Assembly (NCBI RefSeq): GCF_003863965.1
Contig: NZ_RRCN01000002.1
Location: forward strand, 126,569-190,568
Length of the DNA: 64,000 nucleotides
Reading direction: 5' to 3'
From: Paenibacillus oralis
GTDB lineage: Bacteria; Bacillota; Bacilli; Paenibacillales; Paenibacillaceae
In this document: positions 8,087 through 15,702 of the stretch, one piece after another
Position numbering within the stretch: the stretch's first letter is position 1
How the letters are laid out: the number at the start of each line of letters is the position of its first letter
Position numbers and translations under genes: made by a program
Notes under the pieces: model-generated
Databases searched by the model: none
Told to the model about the DNA's origin: nothing
What the model saw: the letters and a program-made list of their open reading frames with translations, nothing else

Positions 8087-9778
8087 ATGAATACCAACTT
8101 CAAATCCGTTGCGTCGGCTAGTCCTTCGCTTACGGATTGGAATATGATCCAATGGATCAAAGCCGAAAAGTATGTTAAGAAGTTGCGGCAAAGAATCTTC
8201 CGTGCCAATAAGCTAGGTCAAACTCGAAAGGTACGCAAACTTCAACGATTAATGCTTAAAAGCAAAGCTAATCTGCTACTCTCGATTAGAAGGGTTACCC
8301 AACACAATAAGGGTAAGCGTTCTGCTGGGGTCGACGGCTACAAGGTGGTCAAGCCGCAACAACGGGTTGAATTGTACAACACGATGATGCAAAAGAACAT
8401 TATGCTCCACAGACCCAAACCAGCCAAACGTACCTACATTGAAAAGAAGAACGGAAAACTCCGTCCTCTAGGTATACCTACTATCGTTGATCGGGTTTAT
8501 CAATCGATGGTCAAGAACGCACTCGAACCGGAGTGGGAAGCCTCTTTCGAAGCTATCTCATACGGATTCAGACCTAAGCGGAGCATCCTTGATGCAGCTG
8601 AGGATATCTGGAACAAGATCAATTCTAAAAGTAAGAAGAGATGGGTCTTCGAGGGCGACTTCAAAGGATGCTTTGACAACCTGAACCATGGCTACATCCT
8701 GGAACAGGTCAGCAAATTCCCGGCCAAAACAATTATTAGCAGATGGCTTAAAGCTGGTTACGTCGACAATAACGTATTCAACGTTACCGATGCTGGCACA
8801 CCACAGGGAGGCAGCATCTCGCCCCTTCTCGCTAACATCGCTCTTCACGGAATGGAAGATGCCCTCGGTATCAAATACCGTAGTGGGGTTCTCCATGATA
8901 AGGTCGATGGCAGATGCGGTCGTTCAATGGTTAGATACGCAGACGACTTCGTTGTCTTCTGCGAGACCAAGGAAGATGCAGAGAAGGTTTACGCGGATCT
9001 TAAACCATACCTGGCCAGTAGAGGACTGGAATTGAGCATGGATAAAACGAAGATCACTCACATTGACGAAGGTTTTGACTTCTTAGGCTTTAACGTCAGA
9101 ATGTACAAATCTTCGACTACCAGAAATGGAGGAAAACTCTTAATCAAACCGAGCAAGAACTCAGTCATTAAGGCTCGTGTTAGGATCAAAGAGGTCTTCC
9201 AAGAGTGCTTCGGACAGCGTGTACTGATTCTTATTGAGCGGTTGAACGAGGTAATTAGGGGATACGGTAATCTTTGGAGATACTCAGTAGCTTCCAAGGA
9301 ACTGAAATCACTTGATTACTATGTGCGGAAGCTTATCACAAACCACTTAAAGGTTCTTCATCCTAAAAAGTCATCCAAATGGCGAAGCGAGAGATATTTC
9401 CGCAAAGCTAAGCACGGTGGCAACGATAGATGGATACTGACATGTCCGGTTACTGAAAAGCAGGTCATCAAGTTCGCCTGGTTCAAAATTAAACGGTTCA
9501 CGAAAGTCTATTTCAAGAACAGTGTTGACGACTCCACGTTGAATAAGTACTGGATGGAGCGGGACATTAAGGAATTCGATTCCACTAATGTTATGCATCG
9601 AATTAAGCTGGCTAAAGTACAGAAATATCTGTGCCCACTCTGTAAGAGAAGCCTACGAGCAGAAGATGAAGCTCTGGAAGTGGACCATAAGCTCGAGAGG
9701 AGCAGTGGTGGCAAAGACCAATACAAGAACTTTCAGTTAGTTCATGTATCTTGCCATATCGAACGACACTCGAAGTGA
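8087..9778 (+). CDS. ltrA: Group II intron reverse transcriptase/maturase with HNH endonuclease
   Basis: 563 residues, full length for the family. The start is the ATG behind GAGGAAGGG. Reverse transcriptase blocks run from about residue 80: RPLGIPTIVDRVYQ, YGFRPKRS, FEGDFKGCFD, TPQGGSISPLLANI and the catalytic MVRYADDFVVFC. Then come a maturase domain (domain X) near 370-450 and a C-terminal HNH with CPLC, LEVDHKLERSSGG, NFQLVHVSCH. The protein binds intron C RNA, promotes splicing and catalyses retrohoming. All key residues are present, so the intron is probably active, which the intact helicase frame after splicing also supports. Confidence 0.95.
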   Translation: MNTNFKSVASASPSLTDWNMIQWIKAEKYVKKLRQRIFRANKLGQTRKVRKLQRLMLKSKANLLLSIRRVTQHNKGKRSAGVDGYKVVKPQQRVELYNTMMQKNIMLHRPKPAKRTYIEKKNGKLRPLGIPTIVDRVYQSMVKNALEPEWEASFEAISYGFRPKRSILDAAEDIWNKINSKSKKRWVFEGDFKGCFDNLNHGYILEQVSKFPAKTIISRWLKAGYVDNNVFNVTDAGTPQGGSISPLLANIALHGMEDALGIKYRSGVLHDKVDGRCGRSMVRYADDFVVFCETKEDAEKVYADLKPYLASRGLELSMDKTKITHIDEGFDFLGFNVRMYKSSTTRNGGKLLIKPSKNSVIKARVRIKEVFQECFGQRVLILIERLNEVIRGYGNLWRYSVASKELKSLDYYVRKLITNHLKVLHPKKSSKWRSERYFRKAKHGGNDRWILTCPVTEKQVIKFAWFKIKRFTKVYFKNSVDDSTLNKYWMERDIKEFDSTNVMHRIKLAKVQKYLCPLCKRSLRAEDEALEVDHKLERSSGGKDQYKNFQLVHVSCHIERHSK

Positions 9779-9873
9779 TAAATTGGCGTGTGAAGGCTTG
9801 AGCCGTATGTTCCGAAAGGGACACGTGCGGTTCTTAGGGGGGAAGGAGTGGTAACACTCCCGACCTACCCGAC

Positions 9874-10173
9874 AAGCTCGAACAATGCTTTAGCCGAGCT
9901 GTACGTCTTGGTCAAAAGGATGAAGTTGAGGTTCATTGGACTTTGGGTATCAATACAATCGATGTGAACATGCATGGGGTTGTACTATCCAAGACAAGCG
10001 GTGTTAACCTTGCCGTTGACCGTGAACTTTTGGATTTTGCTGCATTGGCAAATGAATTTGAAGGGGATACCAAAGCTCCATCGTCTACCATTGATATGGA
10101 GCAGTTCGCAAAGGACATGCTCAAAGGTGGTACGAACCGGAATGCTGTTACCCCTAAATCAACTGCAGTATAG
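9874..10173 (+). CDS. SNF2-family helicase, exon 3
   Basis: This last exon begins KLEQCFSRAVRLGQKDEVEV, which contains helicase motif VI (SRAVRLGQ), and continues about 80 residues to the stop. The spliced protein has 756 residues. The tail has no recognised domain. The next gene starts 14 bases downstream, so the two are probably cotranscribed and depend on splicing only for the helicase. Confidence 0.88.
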   Translation, partial: KLEQCFSRAVRLGQKDEVEVHWTLGINTIDVNMHGVVLSKTSGVNLAVDRELLDFAALANEFEGDTKAPSSTIDMEQFAKDMLKGGTNRNAVTPKSTAV

Positions 10174-10187
10174 AAGGGAGTTAAAGA

Positions 10188-11327
10188 ATGTACCCCAGAT
10201 ATGACGAATCAACGCGGCATTTTGTCATCGAATGGTATGAGCGAAAGGACAAGAAGGCAACCCCCATTCGCCATTACTTTGAGCAGGAACCTATGAAATT
10301 GCAACTTCATCCTAAAGACCCTAAGAAAATTGTTAGGGCCCACTTTTTGGGGAAGATGCCGAGATGGATAAAAGCTTATTGCGAACAGAAAGAACATCGC
10401 TTTAAGTGTGAAGAAGTATGTATTGGAGATGAAACGGGTTGGATTCTGCTTGGTTGGTATAATTTTACTAGCGAATTTCAGCCTTTAGTTTCCCCGAGTT
10501 TGAAAGGTGCAATCCTAAAGTTAACTGAGATGGTTCCGGAATTCTTTCCAGAACTTAAACAGCAACTCCTCGATCATTCCGAAGTCGCTTGTCGTAACTT
10601 GGCTAATTATAACAACATTTTTGAAAACATAGGGGTTTATTATCGACCGGAAGAGTTATTCGGTCAAGAGGGATGCTTGGTGATTGACCGTTGCATTTTT
10701 CTTCAACGTGAGAAAGATGAGTCCGATGATGATCTTAAAGCCCGTTATGAGGTTGAAGGAAGGCTAGACCAGGTCATCCGTGAACTAACCACCCCGTTGC
10801 CGGTGCCAATTCTCGATAAGAACACAAACGACACTGAAGATTTCGAAGATGCATCGGGTATGAATCCAGATTCCGCCAGCAAGAGTGCCATAGGAGAACT
10901 ATCCGCGGTTGATGATGATGATGAGCCTCTTGGAAATCTGTCTTCGTGCGATGAGGAAGAGGGGATTATTGCAAAAGTATCACCTGAGATTGAGGATGAA
11001 GAAGTTCTTGGCAAGCTAGTTCCTGAAGAGGATGTCTTGGGGGAACTCAAATCCATTGAGGATGAGAAAGATGACAGTAACATCGGAACATTAAAAACTG
11101 AAGTTGCAATCGATAATGATCATCCTAAAACTGATGATGAAGCTGACTTAGAGACTACTCCTGCAAGCGTCGGGAATACTTGTACTCAGTCACTGGTTAC
11201 AACAGGTATGGAGGAAGTTGCGCCTGCCGACGATTCCAAAAAGGATGAATCGGACCTTAAACTTGTTATCCTAGATTATTCTGACAAACGAAGAGGAATA
11301 ATAGAGGGGCAAATGTCAATCTTCTAG
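10188..11327 (+). CDS. Acidic protein with a C-terminal clamp-binding-like peptide
   Basis: 379 residues, not recognised. The first ~200 residues look globular (VRAHFLGKMPRWIKAYC, DETGWILLGWYNF). Residues ~210-350 are strongly acidic and low complexity with short repeats of the type (D/E)(V/P)LG(K/E/N)L. The very C-terminus is EGQMSIF, close to the bacterial sliding-clamp-binding consensus QL(S/D)LF. The clamp-like gene is two genes upstream in the same operon, so this protein may dock on that clamp. The role is unknown. The start has GAAGGGAG eight bases upstream. Confidence 0.7.
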   Translation: MYPRYDESTRHFVIEWYERKDKKATPIRHYFEQEPMKLQLHPKDPKKIVRAHFLGKMPRWIKAYCEQKEHRFKCEEVCIGDETGWILLGWYNFTSEFQPLVSPSLKGAILKLTEMVPEFFPELKQQLLDHSEVACRNLANYNNIFENIGVYYRPEELFGQEGCLVIDRCIFLQREKDESDDDLKARYEVEGRLDQVIRELTTPLPVPILDKNTNDTEDFEDASGMNPDSASKSAIGELSAVDDDDEPLGNLSSCDEEEGIIAKVSPEIEDEEVLGKLVPEEDVLGELKSIEDEKDDSNIGTLKTEVAIDNDHPKTDDEADLETTPASVGNTCTQSLVTTGMEEVAPADDSKKDESDLKLVILDYSDKRRGIIEGQMSIF

Positions 11328-11348
11328 AAAATTGCAGATTTAATGGAG

Positions 11349-11380
11349 GAGCCGTCGAAATATTCGACGGCTTCATTTCC
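11349..11380 (+). terminator. Rho-independent terminator
   Basis: GCCGTCGAA pairs with TTCGACGGC across a short loop, followed by TTCATTTCC. It ends the clamp/helicase operon just before the next promoter. Confidence 0.75.
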
Positions 11381-11383
11381 TTA

Positions 11384-11660
11384 TTGTCGAACGAAATAAA
11401 ATTTGGTATTATAAAAACATACCATTGTTTATTTATTCTTTCACTTGCCTGAGCCATGAGGCATGCAGGTCATTCTAAGTTTTTAATTTTCGTTACCTTC
11501 AACGCTATTTCTATGTCAAAATTCACCCTTATGGATATCATTGTATCTTTGATACTAATGTGTGCTCATGGGGTTTATGTATATTATCCCTAATTCAAAA
11601 CACCTTTGGTGGAGTATAATCTCTTCGGAGTATACCTACCAAAGGTGTTTTTTATATAGA
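11384..11660 (+). promoter_or_regulatory. Type I leader 2: promoter, bulged hairpin and terminator
   Basis: TTGTCG, 17 bp, TATTAT (11407-11412), then ACATACCATT and a T-rich run. The hairpin at 11448-11469 has outer stem CCTG/CAGG, bulged A, inner stem GCC/GGC and a 3-nt 3' internal loop (ATG); CATTCTAAG follows. A terminator (AACACCTTTGG...CCAAAGGTGTT then TTTT) ends the leader near 11653. The ~290 bases between the genes hold nothing else. Confidence 0.75.
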
Positions 11661-11740
11661 AAAAATGGATTATCTTGACTTACGGGAACGCATGTTCCTA
11701 TAATCTTGATATATCCTCAAAAATTATGGAGGTGTCTCTA

Positions 11741-12016
11741 TTGAGAAAATCAACTGCAGTGAAACGTCAACCTATAGGAGTTCTGGGGGAATACAGAAGT
11801 GTTTGGGATGGTGCTGGAGACGAACTGGAACAATTTCTCATTGGTCAAGAACTCCGTAAGAACCACCGTCGATCCATCGCGCAAATTCGCCGCGCTGTCA
11901 CTGTTCGCTATTGGATACAAGTCCTTCGGTGGACCCTTGAGGACATGCGGGTTTACTTTCCGCTTTTTGGAGGCATTTTATTGGCCTTGATTCTCTTATT
12001 TATCGCTTTGTATTGA
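11741..12016 (+). CDS. Small membrane protein
   Basis: About 91 residues from a TTG start behind GGAGGTG. A longer upstream frame lacks a ribosome binding site and is not used. The protein is basic and soluble for ~70 residues and then has one hydrophobic segment at the end (FPLFGGILLALILLFIALY). It overlaps the ribosome binding site of the next gene and is probably cotranslated with it. Family not recognised; the position ahead of the type IV secretion genes suggests, but does not prove, a transfer role. Confidence 0.65.
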   Translation: MRKSTAVKRQPIGVLGEYRSVWDGAGDELEQFLIGQELRKNHRRSIAQIRRAVTVRYWIQVLRWTLEDMRVYFPLFGGILLALILLFIALY

Positions 12017-12026
12017 GGTGATAGAT

Positions 12027-12944
12027 TTGAGTCTCGAAACAGTCCTTATTATTATTTTTTTATCGCCTATTGTTCTGGGCCTTCTTGCAGCTCTTTTTGA
12101 TGGGTCCTCACCAACTCCGATAATAATTGACTATCGGCCCGCTGTACCAGCGACAACTATTTCTCAAGAAAATAGTGATAGCGAGGAAGAGTTTATAAAT
12201 CATGATCCTAAATTGGACCCAAAACTGGAAGAATCCCCTGAAGCCTTAGAAATCTTACAAGAGATCGTGCAAGAAGGGGATAAGCCGGCGTCCAAGCCAC
12301 TTGAGTATGAGGCTTATGAGGCTTCCGAATTACCTGATGCCGTAAATAAGTCTCTTGATGAGTTATTTAGGGCAATAGATGGTCCAACAACTCCACCAGA
12401 GAGAGAACATAGTCCGGTTGTTGAAAACCTGAATGTTTACAAAGCGCTTCAGTCCCAACCGGAAGTTACACCGATTGTGCAAGTTGGGATTCCTGATGAG
12501 ACGGCTCAAGTAATATCAAGTGCTGAAGAATTTGAAGCTACCGTTCCGTCGATTGACGACATGCTCGACCAAATAAGTTCCGATTTTGAAGATTCAGGAG
12601 CGAAAATATATAATTTTCCTTTTGGAGAAAACCTTCCACTGCCACCAAGAGAATACTGGGCTCTGCAACAGAAATATGGAGCGGAAGTTGTCAGCAAAGT
12701 GACGACAACCCCTGGTATTGGTGGAACAGGAGATTATGATTGCATGATTGGGAGAGTGCAACAGAAGGAAGATATGACACTTCTCCAATATGGAAGTCAT
12801 TTTATCCCGTTAAAAGGGATGGAAAATCTCGAAGGTGTCTTCCTGGTCGAAGGTATGTTTATAAAGCCGGATCTGTTCTTTGTAAGTAATTATACAGATC
12901 TAGCTGAAAGTACAAATTACATCGTTCAGGCAGCGGAGAAATAA
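12027..12944 (+). CDS. Membrane-anchored acidic protein of unknown function
   Basis: About 305 residues. A GTG at 12018 is possible, but the TTG at 12027 lies better behind GAGGTGAT. One N-terminal membrane segment (VLIIIFLSPIVLGLLAALF) is followed by a long acidic, probably disordered stretch and then a C-terminal domain from about residue 185 (FPFGENLPLPPREYWALQQKYG, GDYDCMIGRV). The last part may be a folded domain, not recognised. It forms a pair with the small membrane protein upstream. Confidence 0.65.
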   Translation: MSLETVLIIIFLSPIVLGLLAALFDGSSPTPIIIDYRPAVPATTISQENSDSEEEFINHDPKLDPKLEESPEALEILQEIVQEGDKPASKPLEYEAYEASELPDAVNKSLDELFRAIDGPTTPPEREHSPVVENLNVYKALQSQPEVTPIVQVGIPDETAQVISSAEEFEATVPSIDDMLDQISSDFEDSGAKIYNFPFGENLPLPPREYWALQQKYGAEVVSKVTTTPGIGGTGDYDCMIGRVQQKEDMTLLQYGSHFIPLKGMENLEGVFLVEGMFIKPDLFFVSNYTDLAESTNYIVQAAEK

Positions 12945-12947
12945 GGG

Positions 12948-13012
12948 TTTCTCCGCTTTCTCAGGCAACTAATAGGTCCGATAGGCCTATCGGTTCCTTG
13001 AGAAAGCGGAGA
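12948..13012 (+). terminator. Long hairpin after the membrane protein pair
   Basis: TTCTCCGCTTTCTCA pairs with TGAGAAAGCGGAGAA across a loop with its own GATAGGCCTATC palindrome. A weak T-rich tract follows. It is probably a terminator. Confidence 0.6.
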
Positions 13013-13246
13013 ACCGTTTCTCTATAAGACAAAATTCCTAAATTGTCAAAAAGGGCTGTCGACATTTTTCCAACTGAGGTGTAAAATGGGGACATTATGA
13101 TGAAATTTCACGGTATTTGGAGTGTGAAAGTGTGAAAAATAGCCTAATTTCAATTTTTTTCATCTTTTTTTTTCTTCCTTACTTATATAACTTAGTTCGA
13201 TTGTCACATATATATTCATACTTTATTCAGTGGAGGCGTTGTGAAC

Positions 13247-13678
13247 ATGTCAAAACAATATACCAAAGGAAACGGCAGCGGAGACGATCAATCCAAGCCA
13301 TTAAATAATATCGTGTTAGTAGAACAGATGAAGGCAGCGATTATCCAGCAATGTTTTCCTAAGGAGATGTCTAAGAAAAGAGAAGGACGCCTTGAATTTG
13401 CTGTGCGCGGTGGGGAACTTGGCATCAACTATATCTCCGATGACAGGGATTTAAGCCCTGATACTAATGAACTAGTACGGAACGTGGAGATCAAACCTTT
13501 GGTCGGTTTGTCGAGATCTGGATTGAAAACGATGCTGATGATTTTGGAGTCCGCATTGATAGAATCCGATTATATTGATCACGCCACTGTCTTTGTTTAC
13601 TATTCCGCTGGGGATAATGGAGAATTTATCTCAGGTAAGCTCTCGATAAGAAGAGGCATTCACCATCCACGCTACTAA
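13247..13678 (+). CDS. Hypothetical protein
   Basis: About 143 residues; GGAGGC lies just upstream and a GTG six bases earlier is also possible. There is no membrane segment. The N-terminus is low complexity (GNGSGDDQSKP), followed by what looks like one small globular domain (VEQMKAAIIQQCFPKEM, LVGLSRSGLKTMLMILESAL). Not recognised. It is followed by a promoter and the conjugation gene cluster. Confidence 0.6.
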   Translation: MSKQYTKGNGSGDDQSKPLNNIVLVEQMKAAIIQQCFPKEMSKKREGRLEFAVRGGELGINYISDDRDLSPDTNELVRNVEIKPLVGLSRSGLKTMLMILESALIESDYIDHATVFVYYSAGDNGEFISGKLSIRRGIHHPRY

Positions 13679-13686
13679 AACTAGCC

Positions 13687-13805
13687 TTGACAATTCCCCC
13701 CCCAATAAGGATAATCATAGTATGTTTACTAATTGAATACTCTTATGAGCGGAAGCACCGCCTACCTTGGGTACAGCCCAACGGTTTGGCGGTGCTTTTT
13801 TTTTT
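13687..13805 (+). promoter_or_regulatory. Type II leader a: promoter plus GGAAGCACC terminator ahead of the conjugation operon
   Basis: TTGACA (13687-13692), 17 bp, GATAAT, then a leader that folds as a terminator: AGCACCGCC pairs with GGCGGTGCT, with an inner GGG/CCC stem, followed by ten Ts. The GGAAGCACC start of the stem recurs in three other leaders (25.5, 61.9 and 63.0 kb). Transcription of the VirB genes must pass this terminator. Confidence 0.7.
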
Positions 13806-13907
13806 GTTTCCCAAAAAAAGGGGGGGTGCCATGTAACCAAATAAAGAGGCTGTTTTCAATCGTTCGGACAAAACTTTAAAAAACCACATATCGAAAGGAG
13901 AATTACC

Positions 13908-14315
13908 TTGCTTAAGAAGCTCTTCTTGACCTTATCTCTTATGTTCTGCTTGGTTTCTGCCACGGGCATTATTGCAACTCCAGCCGCACACGCAGCGAGC
14001 AGTTCTTCTGTTATCGATAGCGATATTTCAGGCGGCTCCATTTATGACCCGAACAAAGCAGGGGATCAGGCTGAAAACATTGCGAAAGTGAACAAACCGC
14101 TAAAGCTGATCGTTCAGATTCTTGGGGGGGTAGGTGGAACGTGCTTCGTTCTGGCAGTAATGTATTATGCCGTTATGATCATCTTCGGCTCCCTTAACCC
14201 ACAAAAGGCCGCAAGCTACTGGAAAGCTCTTTTGGGATGCGCCGCTGGTGCGTTTGTATTCTTTGGGGCGGCTACCTTCGCTGACGTAATTGCAAAACTT
14301 GCGATTGCAAACTAA
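13908..14315 (+). CDS. VirB2/TrbC-like pilin subunit of the type IV secretion system
   Basis: 135 residues from a TTG behind AAAGGAGAA. The N-terminal signal peptide ends at AHAASS (about residue 31). Two hydrophobic segments follow (ILGGVGGTCFVLAVMYYAVMI and LGCAAGAFVFFGAATFADVI), the layout of VirB2/TrbC pilins, which form the channel or pilus of conjugation systems. It is the first gene of the operon that continues with VirB3- and VirB4-like genes. Sequence identity in this family is low, so the call rests on topology and position. Confidence 0.7.
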   Translation: MLKKLFLTLSLMFCLVSATGIIATPAAHAASSSSVIDSDISGGSIYDPNKAGDQAENIAKVNKPLKLIVQILGGVGGTCFVLAVMYYAVMIIFGSLNPQKAASYWKALLGCAAGAFVFFGAATFADVIAKLAIAN

Positions 14316-14330
14316 GTAAAGCAGCAAGGT

Positions 14331-14395
14331 GACCACACTGCCAAGAGATGAGGACATTTAACATCTAGGATCATATAGGCAGTGTGGTTATTTTT
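14331..14395 (+). terminator. Intercistronic terminator between VirB2- and VirB3-like genes
   Basis: ACCACACTGCC pairs with GGCAGTGTGGT around a 35-base loop, followed by TATTTTTG. Partial termination here would give the pilin gene more transcript than the downstream genes. Confidence 0.7.
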
Positions 14396-14416
14396 GTTCA
14401 GACTGGAGGATTGCTC

Positions 14417-14731
14417 ATGAACAATGAAATTGTAGTGCCAATCGATATCACACAGGAAGAAAAGTCGATCCTCGCCATCTTATCGATCAGACAATTTCTG
14501 ATTATCTTCCCTACGTTGGTATTCTGCGGGGTATTCTTCATTTTTGGAAAGATCCCGTTTTTAAGTGAATTGGCTGATTGGATTGGAAAATTGGTCCTCT
14601 TTGTTGTTCTGGGTGCCATTGCAAGCTTTTTCGCTTTTTTTAAGTTTGAAAAATATGAACAATTTGCGAGCGAGTTTGTAGTAAGTAAGATCAAATTCAT
14701 GCGCTCCCAGAAGGCATTCTCTCACAACTAA
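14417..14731 (+). CDS. VirB3/PrgI-like membrane protein
   Basis: 104 residues; ATG behind GGAGG. A short cytoplasmic N-terminus (VVPIDITQEEKSILAILSIRQ) is typical of the PrgI/VirB3 family, followed by two membrane segments (FLIIFPTLVFCGVFFIFG and LVLFVVLGAIASFFAFF). These proteins sit in the inner membrane beside the VirB4 ATPase, whose gene lies downstream. Confidence 0.7.
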   Translation: MNNEIVVPIDITQEEKSILAILSIRQFLIIFPTLVFCGVFFIFGKIPFLSELADWIGKLVLFVVLGAIASFFAFFKFEKYEQFASEFVVSKIKFMRSQKAFSHN

Positions 14732-14751
14732 ATACGGAAGGCGGTTCACTA

Positions 14752-15702
14752 ATGCAAATATTTATTTTTTGCATGATGGGGTTCCTTGCACTTATGCTTG
14801 GCTTCCTCATGATTGCAAAGAAGAGAATGGATCGAAATGAGCCGGTAATTGGTTGGCAGCGTAAACAACATCTTCAGGAAGTCAACCAGTCTGCAGGTAC
14901 AAATCTTCCGGTAAACAAACCCAAGAACAAGTACGCTGAAAAGCAACTGAAAAAAGAGCGGCAGAACATGAAAGACCTAATCGGCATCGATGATATTCAC
15001 CACGGTATTTTTGTGAAGAAAAACAATGAATATTGCGTGGTTGTGGCTACTGATTCTGTAAACTATGACCTCTTAAGCGCTCAGGCTAGGCAAGCTACAA
15101 TTCTTGGATACAGTTCGTTGTTCCGGGTGATTCGCTTTCCGATTCAAATTCTTGGCCAAGCGGTTCGGCAGGATTTGAGAAAGGAAGAAGCGCGTTGGAA
15201 CACAAACTTGGATAAATGCAATCCACAGACGAAGGATTACAACTCAAAAGTTATCAAACACATCAAAGACAAGTCGGAGAAGGAGTTCCGGATTTCTCGT
15301 AAAGTTTATTACGTAATTACGTACATTCCGATTCCGAGCAAAATGGGAGCCTTGAAACCTGAACAGCGAGAAGAAATGATCCGGAACGAGCTTTACCAAC
15401 GTGCTGCAACCGTTGTCGGAATGCTGCGTCAGTGTGAAATCTTCTCGTATATGCTGGATAGTCTGTCCGCGATGGAAGTTATGAAAAGAGCGCTTAATCG
15501 AGATCGGATGGTTATCAACCCTGTTGATGACTTGATTACGCAGGGGAAGGAAAAGCTCTCGGTTTACATTACGGCGGACGTGACTTCGCTGCCTGGTTTT
15601 GATGATCTTGTTTATGACCCGGAGGAGGTGCGAAAGTATGTTCAAGCTTTCGAAGAAGAAGACGCAAACGCAAGAGATCTCCAAAGAGCAGCAAATCAAT
15701 GA
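14752..15702 (+). CDS. Type IV secretion protein resembling a VirB4/TraC N-terminal domain
   Basis: 316 residues with one N-terminal membrane segment (IFIFCMMGFLALMLGFLMIA). The soluble part (IGIDDIHHGIFVKKNNEYCVVVATDSVNYDLL and later FPIQILGQAVRQD) has the pattern of the N-terminal domain of VirB4/TraC proteins but no ATPase motifs. It overlaps the start of the true VirB4 gene by 65 bases, and the two products probably act together at the membrane. The family assignment is tentative. Confidence 0.55.
   Translation: MQIFIFCMMGFLALMLGFLMIAKKRMDRNEPVIGWQRKQHLQEVNQSAGTNLPVNKPKNKYAEKQLKKERQNMKDLIGIDDIHHGIFVKKNNEYCVVVATDSVNYDLLSAQARQATILGYSSLFRVIRFPIQILGQAVRQDLRKEEARWNTNLDKCNPQTKDYNSKVIKHIKDKSEKEFRISRKVYYVITYIPIPSKMGALKPEQREEMIRNELYQRAATVVGMLRQCEIFSYMLDSLSAMEVMKRALNRDRMVINPVDDLITQGKEKLSVYITADVTSLPGFDDLVYDPEEVRKYVQAFEEEDANARDLQRAANQ

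Larger units (their letters stand above)
7200..9873 (+). mobile_element. Group II intron C (2674 nt) with reverse transcriptase, in the helicase gene
   Basis: It begins GTGCGACCAG. Its 3' part has a classical domain V at 9800-9833 (GAGCCGTATG, CGAAAG, CGTGCGGTTC), a domain VI hairpin and a terminal GAC. Splicing joins DLDFNGK to KLEQCFSRAVRLGQ in frame, restoring helicase motif VI. It encodes a full-length intron protein (8087-9778). Its domain V differs from that of introns A and B, so it arrived independently. A minus-strand small gene sits inside its 5' domain. Confidence 0.9.

Noticed and set aside
13117..13308. 63-codon frame with a hydrophobic segment
   Set aside because: It overlaps the better supported gene at 13247 in another frame and lacks a ribosome binding site.
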